Shown: piece after piece, positions 1-6,920 of the stretch | Layout: each line of letters starts with the position of its first letter | Position numbering within the stretch: the first letter of the stretch is position 1 | Notes under the pieces: model-generated | What the model was told of the DNA's origin: nothing | Database searches by the model: none | The model's input: the letters and a program-made list of their open reading frames with translations, nothing else | Position numbers and translations under genes: made by a program | Assembly: GCA_051892815.1 (NCBI GenBank) | Contig: JBJFGP010000204.1 | Coordinates: 1 to 9,295 of the forward strand | Direction: 5' to 3' | From: JAXFQS01 sp051892815 | Lineage (GTDB): Bacteria; Verrucomicrobiota; Kiritimatiellia; RFP12; DVOR01 | Length of the DNA stretch: 9,295 nucleotides

Positions 1-1881
1 AGGGAATTTGCGGCACTTTTGGGGCGTCCCCTGCGCCAGCCTGAGATCGATTTTCCCGAAGGAGATGTGCCGGTTGAGACGCTTGCGGCGGTGCGCGTGG
101 AAGCCACCGACCTCTGCCCTCGCTACACGGCACGCGTCATCACGGGTTTCAACCATCGAGCCCCGACGCCGTCTTGGATGCAGTCGCGCTTGGAGCAAGC
201 CGGTATGCGCTCTCTCGGTTTGGCTGTCGATGTGACCAATTATGTTATGCTTGAGTGCGGGCAGCCACTCCACGCATTCGATTATACCACCCTCGCCGAC
301 CATACGATTGTCGTCCGCCGCGCCGCGGAGGGGGAACAAATCAGGACTCTTGATGGCGTGGAACGCAAACTGGACGCGTCCATGTTGCTGATTGCCGATG
401 CGAATCGTCCCGTGGCCGTTGCTGGCGTGATGGGAGGGGAAGAAACGGAAATCACCGGCGAAACAGGTACGATTCTCATAGAGTCGGCCCTTTTCGATGC
501 TCCCTCCATCAAACGCACGGCAACTGCGCTTGACCTGGCTTCCGAAGCCAGTCGCCGCTATGAACGCGGTGTCGACCCGGATTTGGCGGATTGGGCCAGT
601 CGTCGAGCCGTCCACCTCCTCCAAAAGTATGGCGGAGGCACCGTCGCGAAGGGGCTGATTGATGTGGACCACCGCGATACGACACCGATTCAGGTCACGC
701 TACCCTTCAGTCGTGTAGATGAGGTAATTGGGATTGCCATTCCGCGAGAGAAAGTTTTGGGCATTCTCTCGTCGTTGGGACTGGTTCTTGCCAATCAATC
801 ACCCACAGAGGCGACCTTCACCATCCCGAGTTGGCGTCTTGACTTGACTCGCCCAGCCGACCTAATTGAGGAGATTGCCCGTATCAACGGACTGGACGCC
901 ATCCCTGACCGCTTGCCGTCCATTCCGGTCATTTCCACGCTCAGCGACAAGCCCTTCAAGGCGAAGCGGTTCCTGCGCAATGTCCTGCTTGGTGCCGGGT
1001 TGACAGAGGCGATGCATTACAGCTTCCTCTCTGAGCAGGAGTTGGACGCCTTTGACCCGCGCGATCGCCAAATGCGTTTGGTCCTTCCAAACCCGGTCAG
1101 TGCAGAGTACGGTGTTATGCGTCCCAGCCTGTTGCCGCAAATGATTGGTTCGTTGGGACGCAACGCCTCGCGCCAAATCGAATGTTGCGGTCTTTTCGAG
1201 ACTGGGCGCGTTTTTGGTGCCTGCAAGGGGCACACATTTGAGGAAGAACGGCTGGCGATTGGTCTGATTGGTCCCTTCGGACGACCCGCGCTCGATAGGC
1301 GCCGCCCTGTCAGCAATGACGAAGGACTGCTTTGGATTAAAGGTATTCTCGACCGGCTTGCCGTAGCAACCCATGCCTCTGCACTGACCTACAAGAATAT
1401 CGACCATCCAGCAATGGAACCGGGATTTGCCGCAGAAGTCTTTCTTGGCAAGCAACGGTTGGGGTTGATTGGCGCGGTGTCCGCCGCCATCCGCCACAAG
1501 TTCCGCTTGACTTCCGTGATGGTTTTGGCGGAAATCAAGCCGGCTGCGCTTCTTTCTACGCTGGATGCCGTCAAGCCCATTGTGGCGCCGCCGCTCTTCC
1601 CTGCGGTCAAACGGGACCTTGCGTTGGTCGCACCGGATACGGTTCCTCACGCTGCGATTCTTGACGCCATTCGCCGTAAAGCTCCGAAAGAGTTGACCCG
1701 AATCGAGCTATTTGATATATTCCTTTCCAAGGAGATGAAGAAAGGTTTTCGAAGCCTTGCTTACTCCCTCTACTTCCAGGCTCCAGACCGTACCCTCAAG
1801 GACGAGGAAGTCCGTGCCGCCGTTTCGACCATTGTGGCAACGGTCAAGGATGTGCTGGGGATTGAGGTTCGGGAGAATTGA
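1..1881 (+). CDS. pheT: Phenylalanyl-tRNA synthetase beta subunit, 5'-truncated by the window edge
   Basis: This subunit of the (alpha-beta)2 synthetase charges tRNA-Phe in the cytoplasm; beta carries the editing site and tRNA-binding parts. The frame is open from base 1, so the TTG at 19 is not a start; about 626 residues are present against roughly 790-800 in the family, so the N-terminal OB-fold tRNA-binding region and part of B1 lie outside. Seen, numbering from base 1: the B3/B4 editing region with DVTNYVMLECGQPLHAFD near residues 77-95 and GVMGGEETEI further on; a B5 domain from about residue 228 (FSRVDEVIGI); the catalytic-like core with FLRNVLLGAGLTEAMHYSF near 324; and a C-terminal ferredoxin-fold anticodon-binding domain from about 531 (PAVKRDLALV) to the TGA. 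The order is that of a complete bacterial PheT with no internal defect. pheS would be expected just upstream. The identification is very secure. Confidence 0.97.
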   Translation, partial: REFAALLGRPLRQPEIDFPEGDVPVETLAAVRVEATDLCPRYTARVITGFNHRAPTPSWMQSRLEQAGMRSLGLAVDVTNYVMLECGQPLHAFDYTTLADHTIVVRRAAEGEQIRTLDGVERKLDASMLLIADANRPVAVAGVMGGEETEITGETGTILIESALFDAPSIKRTATALDLASEASRRYERGVDPDLADWASRRAVHLLQKYGGGTVAKGLIDVDHRDTTPIQVTLPFSRVDEVIGIAIPREKVLGILSSLGLVLANQSPTEATFTIPSWRLDLTRPADLIEEIARINGLDAIPDRLPSIPVISTLSDKPFKAKRFLRNVLLGAGLTEAMHYSFLSEQELDAFDPRDRQMRLVLPNPVSAEYGVMRPSLLPQMIGSLGRNASRQIECCGLFETGRVFGACKGHTFEEERLAIGLIGPFGRPALDRRRPVSNDEGLLWIKGILDRLAVATHASALTYKNIDHPAMEPGFAAEVFLGKQRLGLIGAVSAAIRHKFRLTSVMVLAEIKPAALLSTLDAVKPIVAPPLFPAVKRDLALVAPDTVPHAAILDAIRRKAPKELTRIELFDIFLSKEMKKGFRSLAYSLYFQAPDRTLKDEEVRAAVSTIVATVKDVLGIEVREN

Positions 1882-1886
1882 CCATT

Positions 1887-1902
1887 TCCGGCTCTTGCCG
1901 GA
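1887..1902 (+). terminator. Short hairpin just after pheT, possible weak terminator
   Basis: A perfect 6-bp stem (TCCGGC / GCCGGA) with a TCTT loop starts five bases after the pheT stop. No run of T follows directly; the nearest T-run is about 38 bases on, at 1940-1945. It could be a weak terminator or an mRNA-stabilising 3' hairpin. The rest of the gap up to 2120 shows no RNA gene and no convincing promoter. Confidence 0.3.
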
Positions 1903-2104
1903 GTCCTAGTGGGCTCTGTCTTGTTCGCGAATCTACGAGTTTTTTCTGACCTACGTTTCTTTAAGGATGTGCTTCCAGTTGCGTTGGAGCGGCGGTCCCT
2001 TGCGGACTACCCGAAGGCGTGCCAAGCGTGTCCACCTCGTTCACTGAGGGTTTCAGAAGATTCCGTGCTACGGCAGGATGGGGCTTTTTAATTGCGACGG
2101 TACC

Positions 2105-2110
2105 AAGGGA
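2105..2110 (+). promoter_or_regulatory. Shine-Dalgarno-like site deciding the start at 2121
   Basis: AAGGGA lies 10 bases before the ATG at 2121. The frame is also open back to a GTG at 2019, but the extra 34 residues would put a polar, arginine-containing stretch before the hydrophobic signal sequence. The site therefore supports the shorter protein. Confidence 0.5.
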
Positions 2111-2120
2111 TTGCACGCCT

Positions 2121-2963
2121 ATGTTCGATTTGAGACGATTGCTGACCGCCGGGATGGTGTGTTGCGCCCTTGCGGTGTTCGGACAGCGTCTTGAGATTGG
2201 GAGCCGCGACTTGCCGCCTCAAGGGGTGGTTGATACGTTGGGTTCCTGGCAGGGCAAACCTTGTCGTGCCGGCTTTGTTTTCATCAACGGCCTCTATGTC
2301 AAGCCCCCCTATACGGTCGAATACAAGGGCAATGCAATCTATCTGAATGGACAGTTGATTGACTGTCCGTTGGCCTTCGACAGTTCAAAAAGCGGGGCTG
2401 CCGAGCCGGCGAAAGCAGGGGGCAATACTTCTCCGAAATCGTCTACGGCAGGCGACGATTTCTTCTCGTTTGACGATGCTCCGGCTAGCCAGCCCAAGAC
2501 TGTTTCCTCGCCCTCCACATCTTCGGAATCGGAGGATGCATTCTTGCTGGACGAGGATGAGGTCAAGTCTGCAAAGGCACCTGTCGAGGCCCCCAAGCCA
2601 ACCGCAGCGTCCGTCCAACTTCCCCCTGCCGATGTCCTGGAACGTCACCGTCAATCGATGGTGCGGCTGGCTAAGATTTATGACGATCGGCTCCAGCAAG
2701 GGTGCCTTTTGATGGTGGGCCGTACGCACACGCGGACGACAGGGACCTACCAGACCGGGCGGCAGTTGATCGAGGCTTTGCCAATGGCGATGCGCGCCTC
2801 GCACAAGGGTAGGGAACTTCTGAAGGCGTTGCAGAGCAAGGGCATCTACTTCCTCGACGAGCCGGTATGTGATGCGATTATGCGCAATCGGCTTTCCTTC
2901 ATAGCCATTGACCAGCGTCGTACGCAGCTTTCGACCGAACCGGTATCAACCTCTCACCGTTAG
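2121..2963 (+). CDS. Secreted or envelope protein of unknown function with an acidic low-complexity linker (280 aa)
   Basis: Not recognised as a named family. Residues 1-22 look like a signal peptide: basic MFDLRR, a hydrophobic LLTAGMVCCALAVFG core, cleavage likely near FG/QR. Residues about 25-90 form a compact domain with FVFINGLYVKPPY and YKGNAIYLNGQLID, a strand-rich pattern suggesting a small beta domain. Residues about 92-170 are Ser/Ala/Pro/Asp/Glu-rich and probably disordered, with two similar acidic-aromatic blocks (DDFFSFDD at 112-119, EDAFLLDEDE at 138-147). Residues about 175-280 form a probably helical C-terminal region with ADVLERHRQSMVRLAKIYDD. There is no transmembrane segment after the signal, and it ends in TAG. 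It follows pheT by 239 bases and precedes the MlaE permease gene by 23, so it may be co-transcribed with the latter. A role in the periplasm or envelope is inferred only from the signal sequence and neighbour. The start rests on the Shine-Dalgarno site and signal peptide. Confidence 0.8.
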   Translation: MFDLRRLLTAGMVCCALAVFGQRLEIGSRDLPPQGVVDTLGSWQGKPCRAGFVFINGLYVKPPYTVEYKGNAIYLNGQLIDCPLAFDSSKSGAAEPAKAGGNTSPKSSTAGDDFFSFDDAPASQPKTVSSPSTSSESEDAFLLDEDEVKSAKAPVEAPKPTAASVQLPPADVLERHRQSMVRLAKIYDDRLQQGCLLMVGRTHTRTTGTYQTGRQLIEALPMAMRASHKGRELLKALQSKGIYFLDEPVCDAIMRNRLSFIAIDQRRTQLSTEPVSTSHR

Positions 2964-2986
2964 GGGTTGGCACCAATCATCCCTTG

Positions 2987-4111
2987 ATGAAGGAACCTAT
3001 TGAAGCGTTGGCGGTTGACGGTGTGATTCGTCTGCCGTCCGAACTCGACTCCAGCACCTCCGCCCCGCTCTGGAGGGCGTATGTTTCCTTTTCCCCTGTT
3101 TCGCAACCTTACCGGATTGATGCCTCCGCTTTGACGCGTTGCACGGGGACGGGCATTGCCTTGATGCAGGTCATCGAGGCACGCATCCGAAACGCGGGTG
3201 GAACCTGCCGCATCGAAGGGCTCCCCGAGACGATAGCCAATCAGTTGGATGCCTACCGCCGCCAGGTGGCAACCCAGACACCTGCAGACAGGGCCACAGA
3301 TGGAAAGGTTTCACTCCCGGTTGCCGCCGTGGCGGAACTGGGGCGCCAGACGCATCACAACTGGCGGCAGACTTTGCGCTCAATCGCCTATGTTGGAGAG
3401 TTGACCGTCTGCCTCCTGAAGGTGTTGCGGCGTCCAGGTCTTTTGCGCTGGCGCGACTTCTGGCAAGTATGCGAGACCGCCGGAGTCAACGCCCTTCCTG
3501 TTGTGATGCTGCTAGGCTTCCTGCTGGGCTTGATTCTGGCGTTCCAGTCGGCGATGCCAATGAAGATGTTCGGCGCGCAGATTTATGTCGCCAGCCTGCT
3601 GGGCATCTCCCTCGTGCGTGAACTCGGACCGTTGATTACGGCTATTATGCTGACAGGGCGCTCGGGCTCTGCCTTCGCGGCGGAAATCGGCACGATGCAA
3701 GTCAACGAGGAGCTCGACGCCCTGCGAACAATGGGGCTCAATCCGCTTCAACTGCTGGCCGTTCCGCGCGTATTGGCGGGTATTTTGGTTATGCCGGTCT
3801 TGACCCTTTTCGCCAATGTGGCGGGGCTCTTCGGCGGGTTGATCGTGATGTGGATGATGGGCTTCAGTTTCTCGCTCTACTGCACCCAACTGCAACACTT
3901 CGTCTCCTACGGCGATCTCCTGGGCGGGCTTGCCAAGGCAGTGGTTTTCGGCCTGCTTGTGGCGGCGGTCGGGTGCTTTCGCGGATTGGATACAGGACGC
4001 GATGCGGCGGCCGTCGGTTCCGCGACGACCTCCTCCGTGGTGAGCGGAATTATCCTCATTGCTGTGGCGGACGGGCTCTTCGCCGTGCTCTTCTACATCA
4101 TGGGTTGGTAA
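2987..4111 (+). CDS. mlaE: STAS-MlaE fusion: inner-membrane lipid ABC-transporter permease
   Basis: MlaE-family permeases move phospholipid or other lipids between the membranes with an MlaF-type ATPase and an MCE-domain protein. Residues about 1-95 form a STAS domain like separate MlaB, with YRIDASALTRCTGTGIALMQ; Thr53 in CTGTG aligns by eye with the threonine of the MlaB DTGG motif. Residues about 130-374 are the permease: membrane helices near 170-190 (LPVVMLLGFLLGLILAF), 200-230, 255-290, 318-335 and 350-372. The family signature RELGPLITAIMLTGRSGSAF starts at residue 211, followed by AAEIGTMQVNEELDALRTMG and, near the end, GSATTSSVVSGIILIAVADG. At 374 residues it has the usual length for the fused form, against about 260 for E. 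coli MlaE. A TTG directly precedes the ATG; no strong Shine-Dalgarno site is visible. Its TAA overlaps the ribF ATG. No mlaF or MCE gene is nearby. The family is certain; the lipid is unknown. Confidence 0.93.
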   Translation: MKEPIEALAVDGVIRLPSELDSSTSAPLWRAYVSFSPVSQPYRIDASALTRCTGTGIALMQVIEARIRNAGGTCRIEGLPETIANQLDAYRRQVATQTPADRATDGKVSLPVAAVAELGRQTHHNWRQTLRSIAYVGELTVCLLKVLRRPGLLRWRDFWQVCETAGVNALPVVMLLGFLLGLILAFQSAMPMKMFGAQIYVASLLGISLVRELGPLITAIMLTGRSGSAFAAEIGTMQVNEELDALRTMGLNPLQLLAVPRVLAGILVMPVLTLFANVAGLFGGLIVMWMMGFSFSLYCTQLQHFVSYGDLLGGLAKAVVFGLLVAAVGCFRGLDTGRDAAAVGSATTSSVVSGIILIAVADGLFAVLFYIMGW

Positions 4112-5055
4112 TGCGACTGCTCCATGACCCAGAGGAACTTTTCGCCACGAAGGCGCCCTTGGTTTTGGCCGCGGGGTTCTTCGACGGCGTCCATTTGGGA
4201 CACCAACTTCTTATCCGCCAGGCACGGCACCGGGCGCAGGAACTCGGGGGCGAAACCTGGGCCCTGACATTTGATGAACACCCCCTTTCAGTTCTGGCTC
4301 CAACTCGCCGCCCCTTGCTTTTGACCGGCCGAGAAGAGCGGTTGAACCTGCTGGCGCAGACGGGTATCGACGGCGCCCTGCTCTTCCACTTTACGCGCGA
4401 CTTTGCACGCATCCCGGCTTCCGACTTCTTGGCACATCTTCTTCCAAAGGGTGCCCCATCCGCTCGGCGCCTCCTGCTGTGCGGAGAGAACTGGCGGTTC
4501 GGCGCAAGGGCCGCCGGAACACCAAGCCTTTTGGCAGAATTGGGACGCCCCTTTGGGCTCGGTGTAGAGGTAGTTCCCTACGCCTACTACCGCAACCTTC
4601 CGGTCTCCAGCACACGCATCCGAGCTGCCGTTCAAGCCGGACGAATGACCGAAGTGCGAGCGATGCTGGGACGAGCCTGGTCGATAGAGGCCATAGTTGG
4701 GAAAGGGCATCAGCGGGGCCGGACATTTGGTTTCCCGACAGCCAATCTGCCCTATCCACGCGACCTAGTCCCGCCTTTGGGCGTCTATGCCGTCTGGCTA
4801 CGCACGGCTGAAGGAACTGCGCTTCCCGCCGTGGCGAACTTTGGAATCCATCCGACCGTTGGCGCATTGGAACACCCCCAGGTTGAGGTGCACGCATTTG
4901 ACCCGCCGGGCAAAGGTCTCGAATATGGTGCTCGGGTACACGTCGAGTTCGTCGCGTACATTCGTTCCGAGAAAAGATTCGCGACAGAGGCAGAGTTGGT
5001 TGCGCAGATACGGCAGGATGCCGCGGTAGCCCGACGGGAGTTGTCAGTCCCATGA
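4111..5055 (+). CDS. ribF: Bifunctional riboflavin kinase / FMN adenylyltransferase
   Basis: RibF phosphorylates riboflavin to FMN and then adenylates FMN to FAD in the cytoplasm. Residues 1 to about 185 are the nucleotidyltransferase domain: GFFDGVHLGHQ at 22-32 (the HxGH nucleotide-binding motif), TFDEHPLSVLAP, LLCGENWRFGARAAGT and SSTRIR at 166-171. Residues from about 190 form the flavokinase domain: GKGHQRGRTFGFPTANL at 197-213, LVPPLGVYAVWL, AVANFGIHPTVG, VEVHAFD and a C-terminal FVAYIRSEKRF stretch. At 314 residues it has normal full length and both active sites look complete. The residue before FDGVH is Phe where Asn is commonest, a mild variation. The frame is open upstream to 3850, but that part overlaps mlaE. 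The true start is the ATG sharing its A with the mlaE TAA, which implies translational coupling. It ends in ATGA, overlapping the next gene. Confidence 0.96.
   Translation: MRLLHDPEELFATKAPLVLAAGFFDGVHLGHQLLIRQARHRAQELGGETWALTFDEHPLSVLAPTRRPLLLTGREERLNLLAQTGIDGALLFHFTRDFARIPASDFLAHLLPKGAPSARRLLLCGENWRFGARAAGTPSLLAELGRPFGLGVEVVPYAYYRNLPVSSTRIRAAVQAGRMTEVRAMLGRAWSIEAIVGKGHQRGRTFGFPTANLPYPRDLVPPLGVYAVWLRTAEGTALPAVANFGIHPTVGALEHPQVEVHAFDPPGKGLEYGARVHVEFVAYIRSEKRFATEAELVAQIRQDAAVARRELSVP
5036..5040 (+). promoter_or_regulatory. Shine-Dalgarno-like site inside the end of ribF
   Basis: GGGAG lies 11 bases before the ATG at 5052, within the last codons of ribF. With the ATGA overlap it supports 5052 as the start of the 618-residue protein. 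Confidence 0.45.
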
Positions 5056-6908
5056 AAAAGTCCCTGTTCTGCTTGACAGTTGCCCTCGTGGCGACAACCC
5101 TTATTGGGAATCCTTTTGCAGACTGGAAGGCCTATCCTGAGCATGGAAAGGCCCTCGCGGCATTCATTCAGGCATCCCGGGGAAAGGATGCGGTCGGGAT
5201 GGAAGTTGCGGCTCGACAGGGGCTCAAGTTTTACCCGAGCGACGGTCTGTGGCACTACAATTTGGCCTGCGCGCTGGCGTTGGAGGACAACCGCGAGGAG
5301 GCTCTCGCCGAACTCGCCCGGGCGGTTGATTTCGGTTTTCGGGATGCGAAGAAGTTGGAGGACGACCCGGATTTGAGAAGCATCCGCGCATTGCCGCGTT
5401 ATCGCGAGATTCGAGCCTTGGCTGGTGCCCCGGGAAAGCCATCCGCTGCCTCAATTTCCTTGCCCCGACTGAAGCCAAAAGTGCCAGCCCTGGTTTCCGT
5501 GACGAACACCGTCTTGAATATGGCGAATGGCCTCCTGATGGCGCATTTCGAAGCCTCCAGCCTACCCCTCTTCTACGATAATCGCGATGGGGGACATTCA
5601 CTTGCCCGGGTCGGTAATGTGCCGAACCTCTATCCGATACGGTGGGCAGAAGAGGCCCTTGCAGCTGGGGTTTCGATTGGGTGGCCGAATGCCCTCTTTC
5701 TCTGTGGCGGGTTAGGTATCGCTCCTTGCCTGGCAAATTGCGCCATGGCCCAGGAGCATCCAATCTTTTGGCGCAGTTTGCCTCGTAGTCTGGTGACGCT
5801 GGATTTTGCTCAATTGCCGAATCAGGTGCGCCTCTTCGAGTTGGGCACATTGGCCTTCTACCCGGCCCATCGCGACTTCACATCCACTGCGGACTGGCTA
5901 ACGGCAAACACGCCTTATTGGGTTGCTTCTCAGGGCTCTTCTTGGAGTGAACGTTCCTTCTTGGAGACAGCAGCATGGGTCATCGCTAGTTTGCCGCCGG
6001 CGGAACGGGATGCACTGATTAGGCGTAGACAATTGTCCGCAGCGGTTCAGATGATACTGCGCGCATCGATGGATGGTGGGTATCTTGCCCCCCGGTGCCA
6101 TCGTGCGGCATTTGCGGCAAACAGTGTTCGACGGGGGCCTGCACTGACTTTGGCTCAGCGTCTTCGGGCGGACGACTTCCCGTCCATTTCCTTAGAGATA
6201 ATCCGGGATGAAGTGCCAGAGAATAGCCACTTTGCGCTGCCTTTGGCGGTCTCGCGCATCAGCCGTTCAAGGCGGTTTAGGGATACATTGACGGTGAAGG
6301 TCAAGACGCACGGGGCGAGCCGCATCGAGTGGCGGATTTTACAGGCGCCGCCTGGGAAGGTGTCGCTGAAGCCCTTGTCCCAGGATGGGGGGAATATGGA
6401 GGTTTCTGTCGATTGGCACGGTATCTTTACCAATGACTTCGGGCAGGCTACCTCTCGAATCGACATTGGTGTTTTCGCGGTTTCGCCGGCTGGTATCTAT
6501 TCCTGCCCGGCAATCCTCTCGTTCTGTGATATTCCCTGCGAGCGACGGGTTTACGATGAAGCCGGTGTTTTGAGGTCTATCGACTATTGCGGCGGGGGCT
6601 ATTCTGACCCTTGGTTTGGCCCGGCGAAGCGCTGGAAGGGGACCTTTTCGTATGCATCCAATGGTGCTTTGACGGGTTGGCTGCGGCAGAATGATTCGGG
6701 GCAATCTATCCGATACACGGCTCACGGGCATCGCGTTGTGAAGTGCGACCGCTTTGGCCGGGCGACTGTCGCAGAGGGGATTCGCTATGTTTCCCTGACG
6801 GATTCGAAGGGGAATCCGTATCTGTCGGAGGAGCCAACGGGGGTGGTTTATCGCTACAATTATTCGGGGCCGCGAGACTTTGTCGGGACTCCGAAGGTTC
6901 GGCACTGA
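5052..6908 (+). CDS. Secreted multidomain protein of unknown function: TPR-like, unknown core, Ig-like and YD-repeat-like C-terminus (618 aa)
   Basis: No function can be named. Residues 1 to about 24 are a signal peptide (MKKSLFCLTVALVATTLIG, then NPFADW). Residues about 30-125 resemble a TPR module: LWHYNLACALALEDNREEALAELARAVDFGF, followed by the LEDDPDLRSIRALPRYREI tail common after TPRs in secreted proteins. Residues about 145-340 are a conserved-looking core rich in Trp, Tyr and Gly, with YDNRDGGHSLARVGNVPNLY from 175 and NTPYWVASQGSSWSERSFL from 286. From memory, that core is like large uncharacterised secreted proteins of planctomycetes, Verrucomicrobiota and some proteobacteria; not checked. 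Residues about 410-490 look like an Ig-type beta domain (RIEWRILQAPPGKVSLKPL at 424, VDWHG, RIDIGVFAVSPAGIYSCPAILSF). Residues 498-618 resemble RHS/YD repeats (RRVYDEAGVLRSIDY, FSYASNGALTGWLRQ). No catalytic motif is evident. Start coupled to ribF by ATGA; ends four bases before the corA stop. Surface or periplasmic location is inferred. Confidence 0.85.
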   Translation: MKKSLFCLTVALVATTLIGNPFADWKAYPEHGKALAAFIQASRGKDAVGMEVAARQGLKFYPSDGLWHYNLACALALEDNREEALAELARAVDFGFRDAKKLEDDPDLRSIRALPRYREIRALAGAPGKPSAASISLPRLKPKVPALVSVTNTVLNMANGLLMAHFEASSLPLFYDNRDGGHSLARVGNVPNLYPIRWAEEALAAGVSIGWPNALFLCGGLGIAPCLANCAMAQEHPIFWRSLPRSLVTLDFAQLPNQVRLFELGTLAFYPAHRDFTSTADWLTANTPYWVASQGSSWSERSFLETAAWVIASLPPAERDALIRRRQLSAAVQMILRASMDGGYLAPRCHRAAFAANSVRRGPALTLAQRLRADDFPSISLEIIRDEVPENSHFALPLAVSRISRSRRFRDTLTVKVKTHGASRIEWRILQAPPGKVSLKPLSQDGGNMEVSVDWHGIFTNDFGQATSRIDIGVFAVSPAGIYSCPAILSFCDIPCERRVYDEAGVLRSIDYCGGGYSDPWFGPAKRWKGTFSYASNGALTGWLRQNDSGQSIRYTAHGHRVVKCDRFGRATVAEGIRYVSLTDSKGNPYLSEEPTGVVYRYNYSGPRDFVGTPKVRH

Positions 6909-6920
6909 GGGGTCAGAGCC
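6901..6920. terminator. Inverted repeat holding both convergent stop codons, possible bidirectional terminator
   Basis: GGCACTGA at 6901-6908 and TCAGAGCC at 6913-6920 pair as an 8-bp stem with one A/A mismatch around a GGGG loop. The TGA of the 618-residue gene ends the left arm and the corA stop (TCA on this strand) begins the right arm. Neither side has a clear T-run; on the + side only a mildly T-rich ATTTGCGTTTG follows. It is the only structure between the convergent genes. Confidence 0.35.

Noticed and set aside
862..1650. 262-codon open frame on the minus strand opposite pheT
   Set aside because: It is antisense to well-conserved PheT core sequence, and its translation is Arg/Gln-rich without a domain or ribosome-binding site.
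1923..1930. TTCGCGAA palindrome as an operator
   Set aside because: An 8-base palindrome alone is expected by chance and there is no promoter around it to regulate.
1909..2091. 60-codon open frame (GTG start) between pheT and the secreted protein gene
   Set aside because: No Shine-Dalgarno site, no recognisable protein character and poor start; probably chance.
3850..4110. Upstream extension of the ribF frame into mlaE
   Set aside because: It overlaps the mlaE coding sequence and encodes Arg/Gly-rich residues unlike RibF; the ATG at 4111 matches the normal RibF N-terminus.
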